Origin: Pseudomonas putida
GTDB lineage: Bacteria > Pseudomonadota > Gammaproteobacteria > Pseudomonadales > Pseudomonadaceae
Direction of reading: 5' to 3'
Length of the DNA stretch: 64,000 bases
Assembly (NCBI RefSeq): GCF_003228315.1
Contig: NZ_CP029693.1
Span: forward strand, 3,108,001-3,172,000
A program made the translations under genes and the position numbers. Every line of letters begins with the position of its first letter. Positions within the stretch are counted from its first letter, which is position 1. Below, one piece after another: positions 1 to 11,361 of this stretch. Under the pieces are notes generated by a model. It worked only from the letters and a program-made list of their open reading frames with translations. It did no database searches and had not been told where the DNA came from.

Positions 1-44
1 AAGGCTTTGAGCATCTGCGGTTTGTAGCAAAAAGGTAGTCAATG

Positions 45-965
45 ATGAGCGCAAGGCACTTTCTCTCCCTGATGGATTGCACGCCCGAAGAGCTGGTCAG
101 CGTGATCCGTCGAGGCGTTGAGCTCAAGGACCTGCGTAACCGCGGCGTACTGTTCGAGCCTCTGAAAAACCGCGTGCTCGGGATGATTTTCGAGAAGTCC
201 TCGACCCGCACCCGCATTTCTTTCGAAGCCGGCATGATCCAGCTCGGCGGCCAGGCGATCTTCCTGTCCCCGCGCGACACCCAGCTGGGCCGTGGCGAGC
301 CGATCAGCGACGCCGCCATCGTCATGTCGAGCATGCTTGATGTAGTGATGATCCGTACCTATGCCCACAGCACATTGACCGAATTCGCCGCCAATTCGCG
401 CGTCCCGCTGATCAACGGCCTGTCCGACGATCTGCACCCATGCCAGCTGCTGGCCGACATGCAGACCTTCCTCGAACACCGCGGCTCCATCCAGGGCAAG
501 ACCGTGGCCTGGATCGGTGACGGCAACAACATGTGCAACAGCTATATAGAAGCAGCGATCCAGTTCGACTTCCATTTGCGCATCGCTTGCCCTGAAGGCT
601 ACGAGCCGAACCCGAAATTCCTCGCCCAGGCCGGTGATCGGGTGACCATCGTTCGGGACCCGAAAGATGCCGTGCGCGGCGCCCACCTGGTGAGCACCGA
701 CGTCTGGACCTCCATGGGTCAGGAAGAAGAAACCGCCAAACGCCTGAAGCTGTTCGCCCCCTATCAGGTGAACCGTGCCCTGCTCGACCTGGCCGCCAGC
801 GACGTGCTGTTCATGCATTGCCTGCCGGCTCACCGTGGCGAGGAAATCAGCGTCGACCTGCTCGACGACCCGCGCTCGGTCGCCTGGGATCAGGCCGAGA
901 ACCGCCTGCATGCGCAAAAGGCCCTGCTCGAGTTTCTCGTTCCGCCGGCGTACCACCACGCATGA
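45..965 (+). CDS. argF: Ornithine carbamoyltransferase, anabolic
   Basis: Transfers the carbamoyl group of carbamoyl phosphate to ornithine to give citrulline in arginine biosynthesis, in the cytoplasm. The 306-residue product has the usual family length. The carbamoyl-phosphate loop SSTRTR is at about residues 52-57, HPCQ lies near residue 130, and the ornithine-loop [10 protein letters not shown] is near residue 262. Two ATG codons lie in tandem at 42 and 45; an AAGG at 32-35 suits both, and 45 gives the MSARHF start I recall for other pseudomonads. The stop overlaps the next gene by 4 bp (ATGA), so the two are probably translationally coupled. The promoter lies outside the window. Confidence 0.97.
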   Translation: MSARHFLSLMDCTPEELVSVIRRGVELKDLRNRGVLFEPLKNRVLGMIFEKSSTRTRISFEAGMIQLGGQAIFLSPRDTQLGRGEPISDAAIVMSSMLDVVMIRTYAHSTLTEFAANSRVPLINGLSDDLHPCQLLADMQTFLEHRGSIQGKTVAWIGDGNNMCNSYIEAAIQFDFHLRIACPEGYEPNPKFLAQAGDRVTIVRDPKDAVRGAHLVSTDVWTSMGQEEETAKRLKLFAPYQVNRALLDLAASDVLFMHCLPAHRGEEISVDLLDDPRSVAWDQAENRLHAQKALLEFLVPPAYHHA

Positions 966-2071
966 GCCAGCCATTACTGCTTAACCTGCGCAACCTCGCC
1001 TGCGGCTACCAGGATCAGCGCGTGGTGCAGAACCTCAACCTGCATTTGAACGCCGGCGATATTGGTTGCCTGCTGGGGTCTTCCGGCTGCGGCAAGACCA
1101 CCACTCTGCGTGCAATCGCCGGTTTTGAGCCGGTACACGAAGGTGATATCCAGCTCGCCGGCGAGACCATCTCCAGCGCCGGTTTCACCCTCGCACCGGA
1201 GAAACGCCGGATCGGCATGGTGTTCCAGGACTACGCGCTGTTCCCGCACCTGACCGTGGCCGACAACATCGCCTTCGGCATTCGCAAGCATCCGCAAAAG
1301 GAACGCGTCGTCGAAGAATTGCTGGAACTGGTCAACCTGAAGAATCTCGGCAAGCGTTATCCCCATGAGCTTTCCGGTGGCCAGCAGCAACGTGTCGCCC
1401 TGGCCCGCGCCCTGGCGCCGGAACCGCAACTGTTGCTGCTCGACGAACCCTTCTCCAACCTCGATGGCGAATTGCGCCGCAAGCTCAGCCACGAGGTGCG
1501 CGACATTCTCAAGGCCCGTGGCACCAGCGCCATCCTGGTGACCCACGATCAGGAAGAGGCCTTCGCGGTCAGTGACCACGTCGGCGTGTTCAAGGAAGGC
1601 CGGCTGGAACAGTGGGACACGCCCTACAACCTCTACCACGAACCGCTGACACCCTATGTGGCCAGCTTCATCGGTCAGGGTTACTTCATTCGCGGTCAGT
1701 TGAGCAGCCCGGAGTCGGTGCAGACCGAGCTGGGCGAGTTGCGCGGTAACCGGGCCTACACCTGGCCGGTGGGCGGCGCGGTGGACGTGTTGCTGCGTCC
1801 GGACGACATCGTTTATGCACCGGACAGCGCGTTGAAGGCGCGGATCACAGGCAAGTCATTCCAGGGAGCATCGACGCTTTATCGCCTGCAGATGCCGACC
1901 GGCGCGCAACTGGAGTCGATTTTCCCCAGCCATGTCGATCGTCAGGTTGGTGCTGAAGTAGGGATTCGGGTCGCGGCTGAACACTTGGTGTTGTTCCAGG
2001 CTTCCAGCAGCATGGCGGCGCAGATTCCGGTCGTTGAGTCCGGTGTGCGGCGGTACAGCACTGCTCACTGA
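962..2071 (+). CDS. ABC transporter ATP-binding protein, iron/polyamine-type (FbpC/PotA-like)
   Basis: ATPase subunit of an importer, 369 residues. Walker [10 protein letters not shown] lies at about residues 39-47, the signature LSGGQQQR near 138, and Walker B LLLLDEP with the D-loop near 158. A C-terminal extension from about residue 240 resembles the regulatory domain of the FbpC/PotA/CysA group. No permease or binding-protein gene lies beside it, so the substrate is not indicated. The ATG at 962 overlaps the argF stop codon; longer upstream starts would run deep into argF and are rejected. The gene is followed within 16 bp by a REPIN and then by a convergent gene. Confidence 0.9.
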   Translation: MSQPLLLNLRNLACGYQDQRVVQNLNLHLNAGDIGCLLGSSGCGKTTTLRAIAGFEPVHEGDIQLAGETISSAGFTLAPEKRRIGMVFQDYALFPHLTVADNIAFGIRKHPQKERVVEELLELVNLKNLGKRYPHELSGGQQQRVALARALAPEPQLLLLDEPFSNLDGELRRKLSHEVRDILKARGTSAILVTHDQEEAFAVSDHVGVFKEGRLEQWDTPYNLYHEPLTPYVASFIGQGYFIRGQLSSPESVQTELGELRGNRAYTWPVGGAVDVLLRPDDIVYAPDSALKARITGKSFQGASTLYRLQMPTGAQLESIFPSHVDRQVGAEVGIRVAAEHLVLFQASSSMAAQIPVVESGVRRYSTAH

Positions 2072-2086
2072 TAAACACACATTCAA

Positions 2087-2186
2087 TGTAGGAGCGAGCC
2101 TGCTCGCGATGGTCGTCAACGATAACGCGGGGCGCCTGGTTCCCCGTGGTGTTCTCGAGTCCATCGCGAGCAGGCTCGCTCCTACA
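2087..2186. repeat. REPIN (paired inverted REP elements), 100 bp
   Basis: Two inverted copies of the core GTAGGAGCGAGCCTGCTCGC flank a spacer containing TCAACGATAACGCGGGG. The element sits between the convergent ABC ATPase and PhzF-like genes. It is almost identical to the one at 3004-3103 on the other side of the PhzF-like gene. REPINs are non-autonomous elements moved by RAYT transposases; no RAYT gene is in the window. Confidence 0.9.
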
Positions 2187-2196
2187 GTTTTTTGCG

Positions 2197-2979
2197 TTAA
2201 CCCAGCATCAGTGTGCCACTGGCCACCAACGTCGCATTCCCGCCGATCTTCACCCGATCCCCTTCCAGCCGGCAGAACAATTCCCCACCTCGTTTGGAGC
2301 ACTGGTAAGCCGTCAGGCTCGACTTGCCCAGGCGCCTGGACCAGTACGGGATCAGGCTGCAATGGGTGGAACCTGTCACCGGGTCTTCGTTGATGCCAAT
2401 GGCCGGCGCGAAGTAGCGCGAGACAAAGTCATGCTTACTGCCCCGGGCAGTCACGATGGCGCCCAGCCAGGGCAGTTTCGCCAGGGCAACCATGTCCGGC
2501 TGGCAGTCGAGCACCGCCTGCTCGGACTCCAACACCACGAACAATTCATTGGAGCCCAGTACGTCGACGATCTCCACGCCCAGTGCGCGCTCGACCTCCT
2601 GGGTCACGCCCACCTCCGATGGCACGATGGCCGGAAAATCCAGCCACAACCGGCTGCCTTCGCGACTGACGCTCAGCGGACCTGACTTGCAGGTGAAGTC
2701 CAGGCGCTCGACCGGCTCCTTGTAGACTTCAAACAACACGTGAGCGCTGGCCAGGGTGGCATGACCGCACAGCGGCACCTCGGTGGTCGGGGTGAACCAG
2801 CGGATATGCCAGCCGAGTCCTTCGCGCACCACAAAGGCGGTCTCCGCCAAATTGTGTTCGGCGGCGATTTTTTGCATCAACTCGTCAGCGAGCCAGGCGT
2901 CCAGCCGATAGACCATCGCCGGATTACCGCTGAAGGCACGATCACTGAACGCGTCGACCTGATGAAACTCAAGCTGCAT
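2197..2979 (-). CDS. PhzF family isomerase-like protein
   Basis: A 260-residue member of the PhzF/YddE family, which share a diaminopimelate-epimerase-like fold. It begins with the family signature FHQVDAFSDRAFSGNPA, and the Glu of HNLAETAFV near residue 45 matches the catalytic Glu of PhzF. GHATLASAHVLFE and the C-terminal DPVTGSTHCSLIPYW motif are also present. No other phenazine gene is nearby, so a phenazine role is not supported and the substrate is unknown. The reading frame is open further upstream, but that extension is translated REPIN; the ATG at 2979 is preferred. The gene is bracketed by two near-identical REPINs. Confidence 0.88.
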   Translation of the reverse strand: MQLEFHQVDAFSDRAFSGNPAMVYRLDAWLADELMQKIAAEHNLAETAFVVREGLGWHIRWFTPTTEVPLCGHATLASAHVLFEVYKEPVERLDFTCKSGPLSVSREGSRLWLDFPAIVPSEVGVTQEVERALGVEIVDVLGSNELFVVLESEQAVLDCQPDMVALAKLPWLGAIVTARGSKHDFVSRYFAPAIGINEDPVTGSTHCSLIPYWSRRLGKSSLTAYQCSKRGGELFCRLEGDRVKIGGNATLVASGTLMLG

Positions 2980-3003
2980 AACAATCTCCCTGTTGTCAGG
3001 ACT

Positions 3004-3103
3004 TGTAGGAGCGAGCCTGCTCGCGATGGTCGTCAACGATAACGCGGGGAATCTGGTTCCCCGTGGTGTTCTTGAGTCCATCGCGAGCAGGCTCGCTCCT
3101 ACA
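3004..3103. repeat. REPIN, 100 bp
   Basis: Inverted REP pair with the same length and nearly the same interior as the copy at 2087-2186. It lies 24 bp upstream of the PhzF-like start codon and 32 bp past the ybaK stop, so it may form part of the PhzF-like 5' region. Confidence 0.9.
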
Positions 3104-3135
3104 GGGGTTCGAATTCATCAAATGTGAACGAGCGG

Positions 3136-3606
3136 TCAGGCGCGGCCGATGTCGGCGAACTTCGCCTGGGTATGTTCGGCCAGCACCGCAGGGGCCAGTT
3201 CCACCTCAAGACCACGTCGTCCGGCGCTGACGAAAATGCTCGCAAATGGCTGGGCTGAGTTGTCGATGAAGGTACGCAGGCGCTTTTTCTGGCCCAGAGG
3301 ACTGATCCCGCCCAACAGATACCCGGTCGAGCGCTGGGCAGCGGCGGGATCGGCCATCTCGACTTTCTTCACCCCGGCGGCATGGGCTAGGGCCTTCAGG
3401 TCCAGGGTTCCGCCCACCGGTACCACGGCCACCAGCAGCTCGTTTTTTTCGCTGGCCGCCAGCAAGGTCTTGAACACCTGCGCCGGGTCCAGGCCAAGCT
3501 TCTCTGCAGCCTCCAATCCATAGGACGCCGCTTTGGGGTCATGTTCATAACTGTGTACACGGTGTTCGGCGCGAACCTTTTTCAGCAAATCCAACGCAGG
3601 TGTCAT
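3136..3606 (-). CDS. ybaK: Cys-tRNA(Pro) deacylase, YbaK/EbsC family
   Basis: Free-standing editing enzyme that hydrolyses cysteine mischarged onto tRNA(Pro). The 156-residue length is typical. The family Lys of VFKTLLA is near residue 46, and the [10 protein letters not shown] and [14 protein letters not shown] blocks of the YbaK domain follow. It ends about 30 bp from a REPIN and is divergent from glpK. The upstream spacer of 276 bp is shared with glpK. Confidence 0.94.
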   Translation of the reverse strand: MTPALDLLKKVRAEHRVHSYEHDPKAASYGLEAAEKLGLDPAQVFKTLLAASEKNELLVAVVPVGGTLDLKALAHAAGVKKVEMADPAAAQRSTGYLLGGISPLGQKKRLRTFIDNSAQPFASIFVSAGRRGLEVELAPAVLAEHTQAKFADIGRA

Positions 3607-3663
3607 GACAGCTCCAGACTGGGCGGCAGTAGAAAAACACTGCGCCGAATTCTAGGACATTGA

Positions 3664-5388
<1,725 letters not shown>

Positions 5389-5483
5389 GCCAGGCGCAAG
5401 AGCCGTAACCTGATGTAACTGGCAGGGAGCGATTTCGTGCGGCATCATGGGCAAATTTTGCACGGCAGCCCAAAGGACGCCCC

Positions 5484-6239
5484 ATGAATCTGCCTCCCCG
5501 CCAGCAGCAAATCCTCGAACTGGTCCGCGAGCGCGGCTATGTCAGCATCGAGGAAATGGCCACGCTGTTCGTTGTCACTCCGCAGACCATCCGCCGCGAT
5601 ATCAATCAACTGGCGGAAGCCAATTTGCTGCGTCGCTACCACGGCGGCGCGGCTTACGACTCCAGTGTCGAGAACACCGCCTACGCCATGCGCGCCGATC
5701 AGATGCGCGATGAAAAGCAACGCATCGGCGAAGCCATCGCCGCGCAGATCCCCGATCACGCCTCGCTGTTCATCAACATCGGCACCACCACCGAGTCCAT
5801 TGCCCGCGCCCTGCTCAATCACAGTCATCTGAAGATCATCACCAACAACCTGCACGTGGCGTCGATGCTCAGTGCCAAGGATGACTTCGATGTACTGTTG
5901 ACCGGCGGTAACGTGCGTCGCGACGGTGGCGTCGTTGGCCAGGCCAGTGTCGACTTCATCAATCAGTTCAAGGTCGACTTCGCCCTCGTCGGCATCAGCG
6001 GTATCGATGAGGACGGCAGCCTGCTGGATTTCGACTATCAGGAAGTGCGGGTGTCCCAGGCGATCATTGCCAACGCCCGCCAGGTGATACTCGCCGCCGA
6101 CTCCAGCAAGTTCGGGCGCAACGCCATGATCCGCCTGGGGCCGATCAGCCTGGTCGATTGCCTGGTCACCGACCAGCCGCCCTCGCCCGCGCTGACGCAG
6201 CTGTTGAATCAGCACAAGGTTCGGCTGGAAGTCGTTTAA
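5484..6239 (+). CDS. glpR: Glycerol-3-phosphate regulon repressor, DeoR family
   Basis: Represses the glycerol genes until glycerol 3-phosphate binds. The protein is 251 residues. The N-terminal DeoR helix-turn-helix is visible at about residues 17-52 ([11 protein letters not shown], then [12 protein letters not shown]). The sugar-phosphate sensor domain follows, with [11 protein letters not shown] near residue 96 and the [15 protein letters not shown] segment. It lies 95 bp after glpK in the same orientation and 293 bp before glpD, the usual Pseudomonas arrangement. Confidence 0.95.
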   Translation: MNLPPRQQQILELVRERGYVSIEEMATLFVVTPQTIRRDINQLAEANLLRRYHGGAAYDSSVENTAYAMRADQMRDEKQRIGEAIAAQIPDHASLFINIGTTTESIARALLNHSHLKIITNNLHVASMLSAKDDFDVLLTGGNVRRDGGVVGQASVDFINQFKVDFALVGISGIDEDGSLLDFDYQEVRVSQAIIANARQVILAADSSKFGRNAMIRLGPISLVDCLVTDQPPSPALTQLLNQHKVRLEVV

Positions 6240-6272
6240 GCCCCTCCATTTTCATCGTCTGTACCGACGTAT

Positions 6273-6334
6273 TCGCGAGCAGGCTCGCTCCCACAGGGTT
6301 TACGCTGGACCTGTAGGAGCGAGCCTGCTCGCGA
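6273..6334. repeat. Pair of REP elements in opposite orientation
   Basis: Two REP cores, at 6273-6295 and 6312-6334, are joined by their variable outer ends about 16 bp apart, unlike the REPINs elsewhere in the window. They lie in the glpR-glpD spacer, upstream of the probable glpD operators. Confidence 0.8.
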
Positions 6335-6381
6335 AAACCATCTCGGCAACACCTCTCCTTCGCGTTCCTGCACCCTTCAAA

Positions 6382-6491
6382 ATGTTCGAATATTTTCTTT
6401 TAACCGCCCTTCGATGAGTTTTTTCAATCGAACTCGACTGGCTGTGCGCATACTTATCGGCTAACATTTTCGCAAATGAACATTTATGTTC
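6382..6491 (+). promoter_or_regulatory. glpD control region with candidate GlpR half-sites
   Basis: Contains ATGTTCG at 6382-6388 and the perfect dyad GAACAT-TT-ATGTTC at 6478-6491. These resemble the ATGTTCG half-site I recall from the E. coli GlpR consensus. The dyad ends 41 bp before the glpD ATG, so a bound repressor would overlap the transcription start or early leader. Position and similarity only. Confidence 0.5.
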
Positions 6492-6532
6492 GGTTTCAAT
6501 ACCCAACATCAAAGAATTCCGAGGCCTTGCCG

Positions 6533-8071
6533 ATGCCCACTTCTACCTTGCCCGTGCCCCCTCTTGCCGAGGTCTACGACATCGCCGTCATCGGTGGCGG
6601 GATCAACGGCGTGGGGATCGCAGCGGATGCCGCCGGCCGTGGGCTCTCGGTGTTCCTTTGCGAAAAGGACGACCTGGCCAGCCACACCTCCTCGGCCAGC
6701 AGCAAGCTGATCCACGGCGGTCTGCGCTATCTCGAACATTACGAATTCCGCCTGGTGCGCGAAGCCTTGGCGGAACGCGAAGTGCTGCTAACCAAAGCCC
6801 CGCACATCGTCAAGCAAATGCGCTTCGTGCTGCCCCATCGTCCGCATCTGCGTCCGGCCTGGATGATCCGCGCCGGCCTGTTTCTGTATGACAACCTCGG
6901 CAAGCGCGAACAGCTCAAAGGTTCGAAAAGCCTCAGGTTCGGCCCGGACAGCGCCCTGAAAAGCGAAATCACCAAAGGTTTCGAATACTCCGACTGCTGG
7001 GTCGACGACGCGCGCCTGGTGGTGTTGAACGCCATGGCGGCCCGGGAAAAAGGCGCTCATGTCCACACCCAGACCCGTTGTGTCAGCGCCCGTCGCGCCA
7101 AAGGCCTGTGGCACCTGCACCTGGAGCGCGCCGACGGCAGCCTGTTTTCGATTCGCGCCAAGGCGCTGGTGAATGCCGCCGGCCCCTGGGTCGCCAAGTT
7201 CATTCGCGATGATCTGAAAATGGAATCGCCCTACGGCATTCGCCTGATCCAGGGCAGCCACCTGATCGTGCCGAAACTGTACGAAGGCGAGCACGCGCAC
7301 ATTCTGCAAAACGAAGATCAGCGCATCGTGTTCACCATCCCGTACCTGAACCACTTCACCCTGATCGGCACCACCGACCGCGAATACACCGGCGATCCGG
7401 CCGCCGTGGCCATCACCGAAGGCGAAACCGATTATCTGCTCAAGGTGGTCAACGCCCACTTCAAGAAGCAGATCGGCCGCGAAGACATCCTGCACAGCTA
7501 CTCTGGCGTGCGTCCGCTGTGCAACGACGAGTCCGACAACCCGTCAGCCATCACCCGTGACTACACCCTGGCGCTGTCGGGCAGCGGTGAAGAAGCGCCG
7601 TTGCTGTCGGTATTCGGCGGCAAGCTGACCACCTACCGCAAACTCGCCGAATCGGCACTGGCGCAGTTGGCACCCTACTTCGAACACATCAAGCCGAGCT
7701 GGACGGCCAGCGCACCGCTTCCGGGCGGCGAAGGCATGACCACCCCGCAGGCGCTGAGCTCGCAGATCCGTGACAAGTACGACTGGATCCCGACCGATAT
7801 TTCCCGCCGCTGGGCCACCACCTACGGCAGCCGCACCTGGCGCATGCTCGAAGGCGTACAGGACCTGGGCGATATGGGCGAACACATCGGCGGCGGTCTC
7901 TACACCCGCGAAGTCGATTACCTGTGCAGCGAAGAATGGGCAACCACCGCCCATGACATTCTCTGGCGGCGCAGCAAGCTCGGCCTGTTCACCACCATTG
8001 CGGAACAGGACAAGCTCAAGGATTACCTGAGCAAGGTCGAACAGAATCGCAGCAAGATCCAAGCGGCCTGA
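6533..8071 (+). CDS. glpD: Glycerol-3-phosphate dehydrogenase, FAD-dependent, aerobic
   Basis: Membrane-associated flavoenzyme that oxidises glycerol 3-phosphate to dihydroxyacetone phosphate and feeds electrons to quinones. It is 512 residues. The N-terminal FAD dinucleotide fold reads VIGGGINGVGIAADAAGRG, followed by the GlpD signatures ASHTSSASSKLIHGGLRYLE and VNAAGPWV. The ATG at 6533 has a GAGG eight bases upstream; the frame is open to 6476, but that part covers the operator dyad. A REPIN follows 15 bp after the stop. Confidence 0.96.
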   Translation: MPTSTLPVPPLAEVYDIAVIGGGINGVGIAADAAGRGLSVFLCEKDDLASHTSSASSKLIHGGLRYLEHYEFRLVREALAEREVLLTKAPHIVKQMRFVLPHRPHLRPAWMIRAGLFLYDNLGKREQLKGSKSLRFGPDSALKSEITKGFEYSDCWVDDARLVVLNAMAAREKGAHVHTQTRCVSARRAKGLWHLHLERADGSLFSIRAKALVNAAGPWVAKFIRDDLKMESPYGIRLIQGSHLIVPKLYEGEHAHILQNEDQRIVFTIPYLNHFTLIGTTDREYTGDPAAVAITEGETDYLLKVVNAHFKKQIGREDILHSYSGVRPLCNDESDNPSAITRDYTLALSGSGEEAPLLSVFGGKLTTYRKLAESALAQLAPYFEHIKPSWTASAPLPGGEGMTTPQALSSQIRDKYDWIPTDISRRWATTYGSRTWRMLEGVQDLGDMGEHIGGGLYTREVDYLCSEEWATTAHDILWRRSKLGLFTTIAEQDKLKDYLSKVEQNRSKIQAA

Positions 8072-8086
8072 TACAGCCTGCGAAAC

Positions 8087-8186
8087 TGTAGGAGCGAGCA
8101 TGCTCGCGATGGTCGTGAACGATAACGCCGGGAATCTGATACCCCGCGGTGTCTTGACGTTCATCGCGAGCAGGCTCGCTCCTACA
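8087..8186. repeat. REPIN, 100 bp
   Basis: Inverted REP pair of the same 100-bp subfamily as those at 2087 and 3004. One core carries a change (GAGCATGCTCGC). It fills the gap between convergent glpD and the old yellow enzyme gene, 11 bp from the latter's stop. Confidence 0.9.
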
Positions 8187-8197
8187 GGGGGCGGTGG

Positions 8198-9304
8198 TCA
8201 GTCACGCAGATCCGACTCATGAATGGGCTGATCACGGTGGGTCGCCCGTTGATATTGCGCCGGCCAGACCGCCTTGCGCCCGCCCAGATCGTCGTCCGCA
8301 TGCAGCGGCCAGTACGGATCGCGCAGCAACTCGCGGGCGAGGAAGATGATGTCCGCCTGACAGGTACGCAGGATGTGCTCGGCCTGTGCCGGCTCGGTAA
8401 TCATGCCGACGGTGCCGGTGGCAATCCCCGACTCCTTGCGCACCCGCTCGGCGAAGCGCGTCTGGTAACCCGGCCCTGTTGGAATTTCCGCGTTGACCGC
8501 CGTGCCGCCCGACGAAACATCAATCAGGTCCACACCCAATGCCTTCAGGCGTCGCGCCAGTTCCACCGTTTCATCAGGGTTCCAGCCATCCTCCACCCAA
8601 TCGGTGGCCGACACCCGGACAAACAGCGGCAACTCCTGCGGCCACACCGCGCGCACAGCTTCGGTGACCTGCAAGACAAGACGAATGCGGTTTTCGAATG
8701 AACCGCCGTACTGGTCACGCCGCTGATTGCTCAGCGGAGAAAGAAATTGGTGCAACAGATAGCCGTGGGCCGCGTGCACCTCCACCACCTTGAAACCGGC
8801 GGTCAGCGCCCGTTTGGCCGCATCGACGAACGCCTGGATGACGTCTGCGATTTCGCTTTCTTCGAGCTGCTTGGGCTTGGTGTGCTCCGGGTCGAAAGCG
8901 ATCGGGGACGGACCGACAGGCTGCCAGCCGCCGTCTGCGGGTTTTACGCTGCCATGTACGCCGAGCCATGGCCTATAAGTACTGGCCTTGCGCCCCGCGT
9001 GGGCCAGCTGAATACCGGCGACGCCGCCTTGAGCGGTAATGAAACGGGTAATGCGTTGCAACGGTTCGATCTGCTCATCGTTCCACAGACCAAGATCCTG
9101 CGCGGTGATGCGCCCGTCGGCGGTAACCGCCGTGGCCTCGGTAAACACCAGCCCCGCGCCGCCGATGGCGCGGCTGCCCAGGTGCACCAGATGCCAGTCA
9201 TTGGCCAGGCCATCGACACTGGAATACTGGCACATCGGCGATACCGCGATGCGATTGAGCAGGGTCAGTTGGCGAAGGGTAAAGGGTTCAAGCAGCAGAC
9301 TCAT
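8198..9304 (-). CDS. NADH:flavin oxidoreductase, old yellow enzyme family (YqjM/XenA type)
   Basis: FMN-dependent ene-reductase of 368 residues, expected to reduce activated C=C bonds or nitro compounds. It has the class-III (YqjM-like) N-terminus PMCQYSS around residue 23, with the Cys that tunes flavin potential. IQLAHAGRKAS follows, then the His pair region VEVHAAHGYLLHQFLSPLSNQR and YGGSFENR. No dedicated regulator adjoins it and the true substrate cannot be told. It is bounded by REPINs at its 3' end and, beyond about 170 bp, at its 5' side. Confidence 0.92.
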   Translation of the reverse strand: MSLLLEPFTLRQLTLLNRIAVSPMCQYSSVDGLANDWHLVHLGSRAIGGAGLVFTEATAVTADGRITAQDLGLWNDEQIEPLQRITRFITAQGGVAGIQLAHAGRKASTYRPWLGVHGSVKPADGGWQPVGPSPIAFDPEHTKPKQLEESEIADVIQAFVDAAKRALTAGFKVVEVHAAHGYLLHQFLSPLSNQRRDQYGGSFENRIRLVLQVTEAVRAVWPQELPLFVRVSATDWVEDGWNPDETVELARRLKALGVDLIDVSSGGTAVNAEIPTGPGYQTRFAERVRKESGIATGTVGMITEPAQAEHILRTCQADIIFLARELLRDPYWPLHADDDLGGRKAVWPAQYQRATHRDQPIHESDLRD

Positions 9305-9476
9305 GGGGCACCTCTCAAATCAGTGGTCAGGCTCCAGGGTTCTGTTTGAAAAGTCGACGAGTGACAGGAAAAAGGCGAAGCACCCGCCCCCGCGGGCAAA
9401 AAATTGGACAAGACGTCACAAGGATAATCAAGCAGTGATTAGAGCCTAGTCGACATCAGAAGATGTCGCCCCCTCC

Positions 9477-9576
9477 TGTAGGAGCGAGCCCGCTCGCGAT
9501 GGTCGTCAACGATGACGCGAGAAACCTGACACCCCACGGCGATCTTGAGTCCATCGCGAGCAGGCTCGCTCCTATA
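9477..9576. repeat. REPIN, 100 bp
   Basis: Inverted REP pair of the 100-bp subfamily, 9 bp from the recJ stop codon. One terminal base differs (CCTATAGG instead of CCTACAGG). Confidence 0.9.
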
Positions 9577-9585
9577 GGTACTGGG

Positions 9586-11295
9586 TCAGCGTGGTTCGAT
9601 GTGGGCAATCATCAGTTGAACCGTCTCATTGCCACGGAATTCGTTGACGTCGAGTTTGTAGGCCAATTCCACCCACTTGATGGTCGGATTCGGCCAGACG
9701 TCGCGGTCGATGCCAAAGGCGATGCCATCGAGTTTGACCGAACCGCATTCACTCCTGAGCACCACCTTGAGGTGCCGCTCACCGACCACCCGCTGTTCGA
9801 CCAACTGAAACACCCCGTGAAACAGCGGCTCAGGGAAGTGCTGCCCCCACGGGCCGGCATGGCGCAAGGCGCGGGCCAGTTCCAGGTGAAACTCCTCGAC
9901 CGCCAGGGTGCCGTCCGACAATAGACGGCCGGTCAGGTCCTCTTCGCGCAATTGCCGACGCACTTCGGCATCGAAGGCTTCAGCGAACAGCGGGAAATTC
10001 GCTTCCGGCAGCGTCAGACCGGCGGCCATGGCATGTCCGCCGTATTTGGTGATCAGGTTCGGATGCTGCGCCGCCACCACACTCAGGGCATCACGGATAT
10101 GAAAGCCCTGCACCGAGCGTCCCGAGCCCTTGAGCAAGCCGTCGCCGGCATCGGCAAAGGCGATGGTCGGGCGGAAATAACGCTCTTTCATCCGCGAGGC
10201 GAGGATACCGATGACGCCTTGGTGCCACTCCGGATCGAACAGGCACAAACCGAATGGCATCGACTCCACCGGCAGATCCTTAAGCTGAGCCATTGCTTCA
10301 CGCTGCATGCCCTGCTCGATGGATTTGCGGTCCTGATTCATGCCGTCCAGTTGGGCAGCCATTTCCCGGGCCAGACCAAAATCTTCGGTAAGCAGGCATT
10401 CGATGCCCAGGCTCATGTCATCCAGACGTCCCGCCGCGTTCAGACGCGGGCCGACGATGAAACCCAGATCGGTGGAGGTGATACGTGCGTGATCGCGCTT
10501 GGCCACTTCGAGGATCGCCTTGATCCCCGGTCGCGCACGTCCGGCGCGAATACGCTCCAGACCCTGATGCACCAGGATCCGGTTGTTGGCATCCAGCGGC
10601 ACCACGTCGGCGACGCTGCCCAGCGCCACCAGATCAAGCAGTTCGCCGATATTCGGCTGCGGCCGGGTTGCGTACCAGCCCAGGCTGCGCAAACGCGCGC
10701 GCAAGGCCATCAGCACATAGAAAATCACCCCGACACCCGCCAGTGCCTTGCTCGGGAACTCGCAGCCCGGCTGGTTCGGATTGACGATGGCATCGGCCAG
10801 TGGCAGTTCATCACCGGGCAAGTGGTGATCGGTAACCAGTACGTTGAGCCCGGCCTTTTTCGCCGCTGTCACGCCTTCGACGCTGGAAATGCCGTTGTCC
10901 ACGGTGATCAACAACTGTGGCTGGCGCTCCAGCGCCACCGCGACGATTTCCGGGGTCAGGCCGTAGCCATAGTCGAAGCGGTTGGGCACCAGGTAATCGA
11001 CATGCGCCGCACCGAGCAGGCGCAAACCCAGGGTGCCGACGGTACTGGCGGTGGCGCCATCGGCGTCGAAGTCACCGACAATGAGGATCCGCTGCCGTTG
11101 CTCCAGCGCCACCACCAGCAAATCCACCGCCGCATCAATGCCCTTGAGCTGCTGGAACGGAATCAACCGCGCCAGGCTCTTGTCCAGTTCGGCTTCGGAC
11201 TGCACGCCCCGCGCCGCGTACAAGCGGGTCAGCAATGGCGGGATATCACCGAGGAACGGCAGGGTGTCGGGCAGCAGGCGAGGTTCGATACGCAT
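9586..11295 (-). CDS. recJ: Single-stranded-DNA-specific 5'-3' exonuclease RecJ
   Basis: Degrades single-stranded DNA 5' to 3' in RecF-type recombination and mismatch repair. It is 569 residues, as usual. The DHH phosphoesterase motifs are present in order: DFDADGATA near residue 80, the DHH motif in TDHHLPGDELP, GSVADVVPL, and GPRLNAAGRLDD. A DHHA1 domain follows, with KYGGHAMAAGLTL. The ATG at 11295 gives MRIEPRLLP; the open frame reaches 11331 without added similarity. yaeQ lies 66 bp upstream on the same strand. Confidence 0.96.
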   Translation of the reverse strand: MRIEPRLLPDTLPFLGDIPPLLTRLYAARGVQSEAELDKSLARLIPFQQLKGIDAAVDLLVVALEQRQRILIVGDFDADGATASTVGTLGLRLLGAAHVDYLVPNRFDYGYGLTPEIVAVALERQPQLLITVDNGISSVEGVTAAKKAGLNVLVTDHHLPGDELPLADAIVNPNQPGCEFPSKALAGVGVIFYVLMALRARLRSLGWYATRPQPNIGELLDLVALGSVADVVPLDANNRILVHQGLERIRAGRARPGIKAILEVAKRDHARITSTDLGFIVGPRLNAAGRLDDMSLGIECLLTEDFGLAREMAAQLDGMNQDRKSIEQGMQREAMAQLKDLPVESMPFGLCLFDPEWHQGVIGILASRMKERYFRPTIAFADAGDGLLKGSGRSVQGFHIRDALSVVAAQHPNLITKYGGHAMAAGLTLPEANFPLFAEAFDAEVRRQLREEDLTGRLLSDGTLAVEEFHLELARALRHAGPWGQHFPEPLFHGVFQLVEQRVVGERHLKVVLRSECGSVKLDGIAFGIDRDVWPNPTIKWVELAYKLDVNEFRGNETVQLMIAHIEPR

Positions 11296-11361
11296 GGGGT
11301 GACAGGGGCTTCTCTTCAATACACAGGACAAATCCGGATGACGCGGTACAGCGGCGGCGGA

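Noticed and set aside
2197..2979. PhzF-like protein considered as evidence of a phenazine cluster
   Set aside because: No other phz gene is present; the PhzF fold is widespread with unrelated functions.
2034..3081. Small frames sharing a VGASLLAM...ASRLAPT peptide, also seen near 6300, 9463, 18657, 33295 and 47687
   Set aside because: The shared peptide is the translation of the REP/REPIN repeats and not a protein family.
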